From NCBI GenBank assembly GCA_030694465.1, contig JAUXYJ010000088.1, forward strand, positions 1-64,000: a DNA stretch of 64,000 nt, read 5' to 3'. This document shows positions 36,123 through 45,228 of the stretch, one piece after another. The translations under genes were made by a program, and so were the position numbers. The notes under the pieces were generated by a model. It was not told the origin of the DNA. It saw only the letters and a list, made by a program, of their open reading frames with translations, and searched no databases. How positions within the stretch are numbered: position 1 is the stretch's first letter; every line of letters starts with the position of its first letter. Source of the DNA: Deltaproteobacteria bacterium (GTDB taxonomy: Bacteria > Myxococcota_A > Polyangia > Polyangiales > Ga0077539).

Positions 36123-39100
36123 TTAGCCGCCCTGGATCGCGATCCCGAGGCGTTGGCGGAGCGCAAAGTACTCGTCGCTCACGGCGAACGCGATGAGCTC
36201 ACGCATGCGGTCTTTGGCCGAGATCGGTGCGAGGTCGTCCGGCGTCGCGCGGATGACCGACAGCGCGCGTGGTAGATCATTGGCGAGCAAAAAGCCTACC
36301 CGATCTGCGGTGAGATCGACCGCGTTGCTCCAGGTCTTGAGGTCCAATGTGTTGTCCACATTGAGCAGCTTCGTGACCAACGAAGTGAGCTGCTCGAAGG
36401 CGGGGCCCACGACATACTCTTTTACGGCGTTCATCGGTTCGATCACCGTGTTTGCGAGCTCGTCCGGGACCGGAAACGCGGGGTTTACCGCGCTGCAGGC
36501 CGCAAACAGCCACGCGCGCAGACCGGTCCCGGTGGGGACGACCTGACGCAAGAAATGCCCCGCGCGAAGATACGCCAGATTGTTGCCCACAATGAACGCG
36601 AGGGGTTGCGCTGGCCCTGCCCCGAGCGCCGCGTTTCCGAGAACAAATCCAGGCGAACTGGTGAGCATCACGTTGATGCCTGAGTCGTCACTTGGGCGCG
36701 CGTACACCGGAGGGACCCGCATGCCCATCGTGCCAGCTGCGTAGTGAATCGTTCGTGCGGCTGCGCTCTCGTGCGTGCTGGGGTCAATAAGATCACTCTC
36801 CCCGACGCCGTAGCTCTCAATCGGCTGCGCCCGAAGCGCCAAGACAGCCGGCGTGATCAACGCAAAGATCGAGGTGATCAGCGGGTCCTGCGTTGCGTGC
36901 ATCAGCGACTTGGACCACAGCTCTTCGTTGACCTTGGACTTGGCCGTTGCTGGCGCGTCTGCTCTGAATTTCTTAAAGAAATTGTCCTCGTCCGCCTCCG
37001 CGGATTTCAGAGCCACCAGCGCTTGGCAGAGACACCACGCCTCGTCGGGCTTGCGCGCTGTCGTGTAGAGCTTGCGCAGAACCCGATAGTGCTCGCCCAC
37101 CGTGGGCTCGGTCGCCAGCACCGCGCGCTGAGCGCGAATAGCCTTGTCGACATGCTTCTTGGGCTCTTTGAGATAGAGCGGCGCGAGCACCTCGCCCAGC
37201 GCAAGTGAGCTATCCAGCTCTTGTGCCTTCTCAAGCGCCGCGATCGCGTCGTCCGCGCGATCTGGCTGCTTGGCGAGCGCAGTCCCAAGCGCAACGAAGC
37301 CCTTCGCCTGAAGGCCGGGCGCGCCGGCGCCAGTGATCTTCGAGAGCGTCTTTTTGACTGTGGTCTCGAGCACTGCGTACTCTTTGCGGCCCACACGCAC
37401 TTCGACGAGTCCCTCGAGGGCACGCGTAGATCCCGGCTCAAATTCCAGGGATTTCTCGTAGTAGGTCGCTGCCTCTTCGGAGCGATTGAGCTGCTGATGG
37501 CACAGCTGCGCCGCGGTGAGATAGTAGCGCGCGAGCTGGGTCGCGTCGTCGACGAGGTCCGCCATGCGCAAGATCACCTCGACCAAGCGTCCCCAGTCTT
37601 GGCTCTCGGTGTAGAGCTGCATCAGCCGCATCAGCAAGCGACGGTCATCGGGCCGCGCCTCGAGCGCGCTCATAAACGCGCGACCTGCTTGCGCCTTGTC
37701 ATTGAGCTTCGTCGCGTAGAGCTCACCGAGCTCGACAAACAGGTCTGCTCGGACGTCGGTGCCAGCGCTCTCTGCGCGCTGACGCTTGACCTTGGCGACG
37801 TCCTCCCAGCGGCCCTGCTGCGAGTACACATCCACCAGCGCGTCGACTGCGTCGGCGTTTGCGCCGTCCAGCTCGACCGCACGGATGAGTGACCGCAACG
37901 CCGCAGCACCATCGCCAAGCTTCGCTTGCGCGCGACCCAGACGCGTCAGAATGCGCACCCGAAGCTCCGGGCTCAGCGCGTCATCGTGCTTCGCCAACAG
38001 CGCTTCGTACTCGGTGCGCGCTTGCTCGTGACGCCCAATCCCGAAGGCCGCGTCTGCCACCGAGGACAACACGGCGACGTCGCCGGGTGCGAGCTCTCGT
38101 GCACGAGAGAACGCCTCAAGCGCGCTCGCTTCGTCACCGGACTTGGCGAGCGCTTCACCGTGGCGCAGGACGATCCGAAGACCCTCTTCGCGTGGCAAAT
38201 CCTTGGCACGAATCGATCGCGGCCCAAGCAACTGCGCGGCCTCGGCGAACTGCCCTTGATCAAACCGCAGCTCACCCAAGAGCGCTGCGGCCTCGTCGTT
38301 GGTCGAGTCCAGGAGCACGGCCTTCTGCGCACTCTCCAGAGCCTTCTCGCTGTCCTTGACGCGGTCGCGATAGATCTTCGCGACTTCACCCCAGAGCTTC
38401 GCGCGCTGGTTGGTGCCGTCGGCTGCTTCGATCTCTCGCTGCAGCATGTCGATCGCACCCTGCGCGTCGCCACGCGAGGCGTAGAGCCCGCGCAATCGCG
38501 ACGTCGCCGGAGCGTAGTCATCCACGAGATCCAGCGCGCGTTTGTAGCGCTCGATCGCTGCGTCGCTCGCCCCGCTCTCTTCAAGAATCCGTCCTGCACG
38601 GACCAGCGCGTCTGCCTTCTCGGCGGGGCTCTTCGCGAGCTGCGCGACGGCCTCGAGCGCTTCGGCGGCACCTGTCGAGTCGCCGGCCATCGCGCGAGTC
38701 TTCGCTGCGCCTTCGAGCGCGACGATGTTGTTTGGGTCCGCCGCGAGCGCTTTGTCAAAAGCCTCGCGAGCCTTGTCGGCGAGGTTCAGGGGGTCGAGCA
38801 AGGTGCGCCCACGTTGCGCGTGGAGATCGGCTTTGCGCTCTGTCGACTCGACGATGTCCGCATGGCGCCCAAGGAGCTCTACCAGCGCGTCAAAACGGCG
38901 CGTGATGCGGTAGAGCCGTGAGAGCCCCGTCATCGCTGCGTCGTTGCCCGCATCGATCGCCAAGACCTGCTCAAACGAAGAGGCCGCTTTGGCGTGGTCG
39001 ACAAACTCTTCTTCGTAGATCGCGGCGATACGAAGGAGCAGGTCCATCTTCTGCCTGGGCGTGCTGACGACCTCAAGCTGCGCTTCGAGCACGCTCAAGA

Positions 39101-41417
39101 GCTTGTCGTTGGCGCTGGTCCGCGCATAGAGACGCTCAAGGCCCTTGAGCGCGGCGATGTTTTTGGGGTCTTCGACGCGCGCTTTTTCGTAGAAAATCGC
39201 CGCCTTGTCGTCGTCTTTGAGGCGATCTTCGTAGCTCTCAGCCAGCTCACAGAGCGCCTCGCTCTTGGCGCTCCCCGCGAGCGACTCGGCCTTCTTTTCG
39301 AGCAACGAAATCAGCCCACGGTGGTCGTCTGTGCTCAGGTAAATCCGCTCGAGCACCTCAAGCGCGGTCTGCTGTGCTGGGTCTTGCTCAAGCACACGCT
39401 GCGCGAGCTCACGAGCACGAACCAGGTCGCCAACCTTCGACTCAAGCACGTCCGCGCACTCTGCTCGGAGCGTCCTCGCGCGCTCGGGCTCGCTCTGCAG
39501 CTCGGCGCGCTTTGCAAGCACCGCGACCAGCTCGGGCCACTGCGCGGCTTTGCGATAGACAGCCTCTGCGCCTTCGAGCGCGTCGTCTCGATCGGGGTCC
39601 AACGTGAGCGCTTGCGAGAAGCAATTGGCCGCATAATCTGGCCGCGAAAGCTTCTCTGCGTACCAACGACCCGCGAGCACATAGAGCCTCGCCGCTTCGG
39701 TCTTTTCTCGGTTCTGTGCGCTCTGAGAGAGCGTGCTCAGGACCTCATTCCACTTCGCCGAGTCAGAGCCCGCGAGGCGCTCGACCTCTTGCGAATACTC
39801 GTCTACCGACGGAGCGCTCGTGAGGGCCTCGGTGGCGGCGACCAGCGCGTTCTCGTTGTCCGAGAGCTCTTTTTCGTACACACGCGCTAGCTCACGGTAG
39901 ATCTCTGCGCGGCGGTCTGCGCTCTCGGCGACCTCGGCCTCTTCGAGCAGGATCTCTGCGCGCTCTTCGGGAGTCGCCAAGGCGCGACGTAGCTCCGCGA
40001 CCTTGCTCTTTGCGACCGCGTCGTCTGCGTCAATCTCGACGAGCTTCTCGTAGATCTCACGCGCTCTGGCCAGCTCTTTGAGCTCGACATGTGCGATACG
40101 CGCGGCACGGTAACCAAGGGATTTTTTAGCTGCGGTGTCGCTCGTCTTGTTCATCACTTCGACGACGGCGGCGAGCACCTCGCTCCACGCCACACCGTGT
40201 CCGCCCGCTTGCTCTACAGCCGTCGCGCGCTCGTCGTCGTTGGGCTGCTCGTTGAGCGCGCTGCATCGCTCGGCGAACTGCTCAGCGGTCACGTCAGGGA
40301 GCTTCTTGCCCGTCGCGGCCTCGACCAGCGCGTCGACAAAGGCCGTGGCGGACTCGTACCGCGCGGCAGGGTCTGCGCTGAGCGCACGCGCGATCACGGG
40401 GTCGACGTCCTTGATCACCCACCCACGTGGAGCCACCTTGGACGGCGCGTCAGGCGTGCTGGACAGATGCGAGAGAAGCAATTCGATGGGCGAATTCGCA
40501 GTAAACGGCGCTTTGCCCGTGAGCACTTCGTAGGCCAAACATCCCAGCGCATACACGTCGCTTCGCACGTCGGCAGCCGAGGCGCTTCGTGCGCGCTCGG
40601 GTGCAATGTTGCGCGCCGAACCTACCAGAACAAGCAACGACGCCGAGTCCATCGCGCCGCTACGCGCCGCGGCCAAACGGTCGACCGCGAAGTCCACCAG
40701 CACGCCCTGAAGCTGTCCCTCGCGGCGAACCACGACGACGTGCTCTGGGCGGATGTCCGAGTGCATAATCCCAGCCCGATGTGCGGCGTCGAGACCTGCT
40801 GCGACCGACTCCAGGAGGGTCTTCGCTTCGTTGATGTGCATGGCCCCCGTGCGGCCAATGCGGACACTCAGAAACTGCCCATCGATCATCTCGCTCGCGA
40901 GATAGGGACGACCATCGGGCAGCGTGCCCGCGGCCAGAATCTTTTGGACCGAAGGGTGGTCGACACGTTTGAGCGCGCGCTGCGCGAGCAAGAAGCGCTG
41001 CAGGCCCTTGCGATCGCGAACCTTCGCGTCACGCAGCACCTTAAGCGAGACCTGCTTGCCCTCGTGCGCGGCCATAAAGACCGCACCAAAACCCTCGTCG
41101 TTGAGCTTCTTCTGGATACGAAAATTCGCGACCGTCATCCCAGGCTGTAGGTCGTCCATGGGCTTGCCGTCGAAGACCAAATTCAAACGCGCCTGCGCCG
41201 TGGGGTCCGTGAGAATCACGGCGTCGGCGAGGGCCTCAAGCGACTCATCACGAGCACAGCGATCAACCAACGCACGCGCAAATGCGGCCTTGCTCGTCGC
41301 GCCTCCGACGTCGTGTGGATCCAATGCCAGCAGCTCTTGAGCCATCTGTTGCATCTGTTCGAGGTCGTAGGCTCGTTCGAGCTCGGCTCGAAGCACATCA
41401 GCGGGTGCAGAAGACAT
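36123..41417 (-). CDS. Giant pseudokinase - TPR repeat protein
   Basis: A 1764-residue protein. Residues of about 98-390 are a Ser/Thr-kinase-like domain with the APE motif and the ATP-site Lys (VSLK, K126), but the catalytic loop reads HSDIRPEH for HRDxKPxN, DFG is DFA (242-244), the first Gly of the Gly-rich loop is lost, and the helix-C Glu is not apparent. Phosphotransfer is therefore doubtful. From about 430 to 1500 there are dozens of TPR-type helical repeats. The last 250 residues form a distinct domain with metal-free, mostly alpha character. I chose the ATG at 41417, with AAAGGAG upstream; a GTG at 41468 is possible. Likely a scaffold. Confidence 0.88.
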   Translation of the reverse strand: MSSAPADVLRAELERAYDLEQMQQMAQELLALDPHDVGGATSKAAFARALVDRCARDESLEALADAVILTDPTAQARLNLVFDGKPMDDLQPGMTVANFRIQKKLNDEGFGAVFMAAHEGKQVSLKVLRDAKVRDRKGLQRFLLAQRALKRVDHPSVQKILAAGTLPDGRPYLASEMIDGQFLSVRIGRTGAMHINEAKTLLESVAAGLDAAHRAGIMHSDIRPEHVVVVRREGQLQGVLVDFAVDRLAAARSGAMDSASLLVLVGSARNIAPERARSASAADVRSDVYALGCLAYEVLTGKAPFTANSPIELLLSHLSSTPDAPSKVAPRGWVIKDVDPVIARALSADPAARYESATAFVDALVEAATGKKLPDVTAEQFAERCSALNEQPNDDERATAVEQAGGHGVAWSEVLAAVVEVMNKTSDTAAKKSLGYRAARIAHVELKELARAREIYEKLVEIDADDAVAKSKVAELRRALATPEERAEILLEEAEVAESADRRAEIYRELARVYEKELSDNENALVAATEALTSAPSVDEYSQEVERLAGSDSAKWNEVLSTLSQSAQNREKTEAARLYVLAGRWYAEKLSRPDYAANCFSQALTLDPDRDDALEGAEAVYRKAAQWPELVAVLAKRAELQSEPERARTLRAECADVLESKVGDLVRARELAQRVLEQDPAQQTALEVLERIYLSTDDHRGLISLLEKKAESLAGSAKSEALCELAESYEDRLKDDDKAAIFYEKARVEDPKNIAALKGLERLYARTSANDKLLSVLEAQLEVVSTPRQKMDLLLRIAAIYEEEFVDHAKAASSFEQVLAIDAGNDAAMTGLSRLYRITRRFDALVELLGRHADIVESTERKADLHAQRGRTLLDPLNLADKAREAFDKALAADPNNIVALEGAAKTRAMAGDSTGAAEALEAVAQLAKSPAEKADALVRAGRILEESGASDAAIERYKRALDLVDDYAPATSRLRGLYASRGDAQGAIDMLQREIEAADGTNQRAKLWGEVAKIYRDRVKDSEKALESAQKAVLLDSTNDEAAALLGELRFDQGQFAEAAQLLGPRSIRAKDLPREEGLRIVLRHGEALAKSGDEASALEAFSRARELAPGDVAVLSSVADAAFGIGRHEQARTEYEALLAKHDDALSPELRVRILTRLGRAQAKLGDGAAALRSLIRAVELDGANADAVDALVDVYSQQGRWEDVAKVKRQRAESAGTDVRADLFVELGELYATKLNDKAQAGRAFMSALEARPDDRRLLMRLMQLYTESQDWGRLVEVILRMADLVDDATQLARYYLTAAQLCHQQLNRSEEAATYYEKSLEFEPGSTRALEGLVEVRVGRKEYAVLETTVKKTLSKITGAGAPGLQAKGFVALGTALAKQPDRADDAIAALEKAQELDSSLALGEVLAPLYLKEPKKHVDKAIRAQRAVLATEPTVGEHYRVLRKLYTTARKPDEAWCLCQALVALKSAEADEDNFFKKFRADAPATAKSKVNEELWSKSLMHATQDPLITSIFALITPAVLALRAQPIESYGVGESDLIDPSTHESAAARTIHYAAGTMGMRVPPVYARPSDDSGINVMLTSSPGFVLGNAALGAGPAQPLAFIVGNNLAYLRAGHFLRQVVPTGTGLRAWLFAACSAVNPAFPVPDELANTVIEPMNAVKEYVVGPAFEQLTSLVTKLLNVDNTLDLKTWSNAVDLTADRVGFLLANDLPRALSVIRATPDDLAPISAKDRMRELIAFAVSDEYFALRQRLGIAIQGG

Positions 41418-41615
41418 CGCGGTGAAGACTCCTTTGGGTCGATGCACGGTTGCATCGTCGGCAGACACATCTCATGGGCCACGCGAGACGTTGGTGACCC
41501 AATCGCCGCGAAGCCTATAACGCCAAGCCGATTGGTAGAACGCTAGACCGCACACGCCGGCCCACGAACGACAGAATCAAGCCCCAGTTGTCACGCAGTG
41601 GTACCCTCCTCGGCT

Positions 41616-43022
41616 GTGCACACGTTCACTCGCTCGCTTCGAGCTCGATCGCGATTCGCTGCTGTTTTTGCTGTCGCGATGTGCGCATCGGGCGCCGCGT
41701 ATGGCAACGGGCGGTTTCCTGCAGCGCAGCTTATCCACGTCTCTACCGACCAACGCAGCGTCGCGCTTCGCGTCACGTTTGGCTTCATGATCAGTGAAGA
41801 CGGTGGGCAAAACTTTTCGTGGCTCTGTGAAGAGGCCCTCGGATACGGGGGTGGCGTCTTTGATCCGCCCTTTGTGCTCGACGCAAATCAACGCCTGCAT
41901 GTAGCCCTCCCTGACGGTCTCGCGCGACTCGAACGTGACCGCTGCAGCACCCGCCGCGACCCCGGCTTAGAGTCGCAATTTGTCATCGATCTTGATCGTA
42001 CACGCGACGGTCAGACCGTCTTCGCGGTGACCTCATCGGGAGCTCCCGGCGCGCGCAATTACGTCTACCGCGCAGGCACATCGTCCGAACGCTTCGAGCC
42101 CCTCGGAGCGGGCTTTGCGTCGGACACGCTCTTCGAGACGATTGAGCACGCGCCGAGCGATCCACAACGGATTTATCTCACCGCGGTGCGCAATTCTCCT
42201 CGCAGAGTGATCTTTCTTCGGAGCTCCGACGGAGGCGTCACCTTCGAAGAGACCTCGCTCGATTCTTTCAATGTCGACGATGGCTACATCGCCGGGGTTG
42301 ACCCCACCAACCCCGATCGGGTCTACGTGCGCGCTCCGCTTCGAGACGTGATCCTCCCGGACGCAGGGGCCAACGCCTCGCCCACCGCGTTGCTCGTGAC
42401 AGACGACGGCGGTAGGACCTTTCGAGAGCTCGTCCGCTCTGTGGGTGCCATGACCGGATTTGCGCTCAGTGACGACGGCGCGACGCTCTTTTTTGGCACC
42501 CAGCACCTCGCAGATGGCCTGCAGCGTTCGCGCAATCGCGGCGTGACTTTCGAGCGCGTCGCGGGTGTTCACGTGACCGGTCTTCGCGTGGCGACCAACA
42601 CGCTGTGGGTCGCAGCCAACTGGGTGCTTGATGGTTTTGCGCTCGGCCGGAGCGTGGATCAAGGCACAACCATCGTCCCCGCGATTCGCTCTTTCTGCGA
42701 CGTGCAAGGAGCGCCAGCGTGTGGCCCATCGACCGACGTGACCGCGCTATGCGGCGCCCGTTGGCCCGTCTTTCGAAGCAGCAGCCTCGCGTGTCCGATC
42801 AGCCCCGCGGGCGACGCAGGCGACGCGGGCGACGCGGGCGCATCGCCCATCATGGACGGCTCCACCATTGACGATCGAGGCACCAGCGGTCCACCAGGCT
42901 CTTGCCGATGTGCCATCCCCGCGGTTCCCTCGCGCTCGACACGCGGTGCCCTTTGGCTCAGCGCGCTGTCGCTCGCGCTGTGTGCGACTATCGCGCGCTC
43001 GAGGGCTTCTGCGCCTGCGTGA
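41616..43022 (+). CDS. Exported surface protein with MYXO-CTERM-like sorting tail
   Basis: A 468-residue exported protein. A signal peptide (AAVFAVAMCASGAAYG) is followed by BNR/sortilin-like Asp-box repeats (SEDGGQNFSW, SSDGGVTFEE, TDDGGRTFRE and one weaker copy), indicating a beta-propeller. The C-terminus has an Asp/Gly/Ala stretch, a Cys pair (GSCRCA), a membrane helix (ALWLSALSLALCATIA) and a basic end (RSRA), resembling MYXO-CTERM tails cut by myxosortases. I chose the GTG at 41616, which begins the signal peptide; a GTG at 41598 is also open and neither has a clear ribosome-binding site. The end overlaps the convergent gene by 35 bp. Confidence 0.8.
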   Translation: MHTFTRSLRARSRFAAVFAVAMCASGAAYGNGRFPAAQLIHVSTDQRSVALRVTFGFMISEDGGQNFSWLCEEALGYGGGVFDPPFVLDANQRLHVALPDGLARLERDRCSTRRDPGLESQFVIDLDRTRDGQTVFAVTSSGAPGARNYVYRAGTSSERFEPLGAGFASDTLFETIEHAPSDPQRIYLTAVRNSPRRVIFLRSSDGGVTFEETSLDSFNVDDGYIAGVDPTNPDRVYVRAPLRDVILPDAGANASPTALLVTDDGGRTFRELVRSVGAMTGFALSDDGATLFFGTQHLADGLQRSRNRGVTFERVAGVHVTGLRVATNTLWVAANWVLDGFALGRSVDQGTTIVPAIRSFCDVQGAPACGPSTDVTALCGARWPVFRSSSLACPISPAGDAGDAGDAGASPIMDGSTIDDRGTSGPPGSCRCAIPAVPSRSTRGALWLSALSLALCATIARSRASAPA

Positions 43023-44094
43023 CCTGATCCCACTCGCTCTCAAACGCCGCGAGCTGCGAGCGCACGATCTCGAGATTCTTGGTGTTCACGTCGTTCTTTA
43101 CGCCGCGATCGATCGCAGCCATCTGCTTCTCGATCTCGCCAAGCAGGTCGCACATCACGCTCAGGCGATCGCGATCCACCGTGCGACGGTCCTTGTTCGC
43201 GTAGCGCTTGCGGTACTCTTCAAAGACCTCGTTCGCGGCGCCGCCGAGGGAGCCCGCGAGATCATCGAGCTTTGTCTCAGCCTTTGCCTTACGGATCTCT
43301 TCAAGCTCGCCTCGGTAGACCTCAAGGTTGCCATCGATCACGGCGATGTTGTCTTTGTTCGTCTGCGTGACGCTGTCGACCTTGGTGAGGTCCTCCATCC
43401 GAGTCTTGGTGCGCTCAAGATTGCGCATCATCCGCTCCAGAAGCTCCACGCGACGCGACGACCGACCCTTGCCGGCGAAGTGATCTCGGTAGATGTCGAA
43501 CTGTGCGTTGGCCACGGAGGCGAGATTTCCCGACTGCTCTTCGTTGGTGCCCGCGCTCGCTGCGCGCGCGATCTCGTCCCGCTCGGTTCGATACATCGCG
43601 AGCGACTGAGTGACCGCTTCGAGGTCTCGCTTAAACGGAGGCGCGGGGTTCTTTGCGATGAGGACGGTCATCTCGACCGAAATCTGCGCCAGATCTTCGG
43701 CCATCTCTTCGATGAGCCCGAGGTCACGCGTGCCACGCGAAAAGCCAGCAAAATGACGGCGATAACGCGCCATCACAAAGTTAGCCTGCGATGCCAAGGG
43801 TGAGAACTGTTCGAAGTCAGGGCCCGCGGACTTGGCCTCGTTGATCGCGGCACGCTCAGCCTCGAGCATGGTCTGTGTCTCGGCTGCGCTCGCGCGAAGC
43901 TCGACGAGGTCTTTGTCTTTGGTTGCGTTGGGGGTCGCGTCGACCTGCATCAACACGTTTTTTACCCGTCGCAGCAGGGCGTCCATCTCGTTCATGTCGC
44001 GCGTACCGCGTGACTGGCCAGCGAACTTCTCGTCGTAGGCCTTTGAGATCGATTCAAGCTCCTGCTTCATTCGCGTTGCAATAAAGCTCGCCAT
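42988..44094 (-). CDS. Protein of four 91-residue tandem repeats
   Basis: A 368-residue cytosolic-looking protein with no known family that I can name. It is built from four tandem copies of an alpha-helical unit starting at residues 20, 111, 202 and 294, each opening with Y-x-x-x-F/Y-A-(G/N) (YDEKFAG, YRRHFAG, YRDHFAG, YRKRYAN), then an Arg-rich turn and two charged helices of heptad character. It is predicted to be almost all helix. The ATG at 44094 has GAGGA seven bases upstream. It lies 3' of the PP2C gene on the same strand. Confidence 0.8.
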   Translation of the reverse strand: MASFIATRMKQELESISKAYDEKFAGQSRGTRDMNEMDALLRRVKNVLMQVDATPNATKDKDLVELRASAAETQTMLEAERAAINEAKSAGPDFEQFSPLASQANFVMARYRRHFAGFSRGTRDLGLIEEMAEDLAQISVEMTVLIAKNPAPPFKRDLEAVTQSLAMYRTERDEIARAASAGTNEEQSGNLASVANAQFDIYRDHFAGKGRSSRRVELLERMMRNLERTKTRMEDLTKVDSVTQTNKDNIAVIDGNLEVYRGELEEIRKAKAETKLDDLAGSLGGAANEVFEEYRKRYANKDRRTVDRDRLSVMCDLLGEIEKQMAAIDRGVKNDVNTKNLEIVRSQLAAFESEWDQVTQAQKPSSAR

Positions 44095-44215
44095 ATTTCA
44101 TTCCTCATGCGCTGCAGTGCAGCAGGTAAGCCCCACATGGGTCTCACGTGGGAGAGTCTTTGGTCGCTCATTGTGGGCAATCGCCCGAACATGAGCGCGC
44201 GCAGTATGGCGCGAA

Positions 44216-44243
44216 GTCCGAGAATGAGAAGCCCTTCTCGGAC
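44216..44243. repeat. 9-bp stem inverted repeat between PP2C and repeat-protein genes
   Basis: GTCCGAGAA (44216-44224) and TTCTCGGAC (44235-44243) pair perfectly around a 10-base loop. It sits in the 271-bp gap 44095-44365, after the PP2C stop on the minus strand. No T-run follows, so it is not a typical intrinsic terminator. Nothing else identifiable is in the gap. Confidence 0.4.
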
Positions 44244-44365
44244 GCGTCCTGCGCATTGCAACAGATGTCGCTGCGACACACACGCGCTCACGGTGAGGCT
44301 TCGTGATCGCTTAACCCAACACGCTCAAAACTGTTCCCCCAAAACAAATCCCAAGCTGCGCTGCG

Positions 44366-45079
44366 CTACGCCTCGATCGACACCAGAACGACCGTGATGT
44401 TGTCAGGTCCGCCGCGCTCATTGGCCTCAAGGACGAGCCGCGTGCAGATCTCTGCAAGCGCACCACCCTGCGCGATCAGCTGCTCAAACGCGACGTCGTC
44501 CACCGGACCACACAAGCCATCCGAACACAGGATGTACATGTCCCCTGCGACGAGCGCTTCGCTTCGGACGTCGGGTGAGGTGTCGGCTGCGGTGCCAAGC
44601 GCGCGCGTGATCACGTTGGAGTACCCCGCGAGCGCATGCATCACGGCAGGGTCGTCACCAGCCAGCTCTTCGATCAGCGAGTGATCACGCGTGAGGCGCT
44701 CAAGCTTGCCAGCGCGAAAGCGGTAGCAGCGCGAGTCACCTGCGTGCGCGATCACCATCGCGTCGCCGTCGATGGCCATGGCCACGACCGTGGTCCCCAT
44801 CCCTTTGCGCGCGCGGTTCGCCTGCCCTTCTCGGACAACCGCTTGGTTTGCGGACCGCACCGCCTCGGCGAGCGTTTCAATGCGCGACCCCTCGGGCGCT
44901 GTTCGCATTGATTCGTGAATCGTGTCTCGCGCGATGGAGCTGGCGACTTCACCTGCACGGTGACCCCCCATTCCATCGGCAACAAGAAACAGTCCGAGGG
45001 CGTCATCAACAAGGAACGTGTCCTCGTTGTGGTCTCGCTCTCGACCGACATCAGTCAACCCGGCCGCGACGAACTTCAT
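44366..45079 (-). CDS. PP2C-family Ser/Thr protein phosphatase
   Basis: A 237-residue PP2C phosphatase (Stp1/PrpC type), which removes phosphate from Ser/Thr residues with two Mn/Mg ions. Metal and phosphate motifs are complete: DHNEDTF (16-22), ADGMGGHRAGEVAS (34-47), CSDGLCG and GGPDNITVVLV. I chose the ATG at 45079, which starts the domain; an upstream TTG at 45106 also opens the frame. It follows ftsZ with a gap of about 150 bp and lies near the kinase-like giant protein, so it may counter Ser/Thr phosphorylation of division or envelope proteins, which is inference. Confidence 0.92.
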   Translation of the reverse strand: MKFVAAGLTDVGRERDHNEDTFLVDDALGLFLVADGMGGHRAGEVASSIARDTIHESMRTAPEGSRIETLAEAVRSANQAVVREGQANRARKGMGTTVVAMAIDGDAMVIAHAGDSRCYRFRAGKLERLTRDHSLIEELAGDDPAVMHALAGYSNVITRALGTAADTSPDVRSEALVAGDMYILCSDGLCGPVDDVAFEQLIAQGGALAEICTRLVLEANERGGPDNITVVLVSIEA

Positions 45080-45228
45080 CCCCGGACTCGATCCTTCTCC
45101 AGCCAATCTTCGCGCATGGGCAGAGAGTCTACCTGACCAATGCCCCCTGAGAGAATCACCGAAACACTTACGGTTGCGATTTCCACTCCCCCTGCCGAAT
45201 CACCCCCCGATCGTGCGCCGGTCCGGGG

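Noticed and set aside
40089-41150. 353-residue plus-strand open frame opposite the giant pseudokinase gene
   Set aside because: Antisense shadow of a well-supported gene with no motif of its own.
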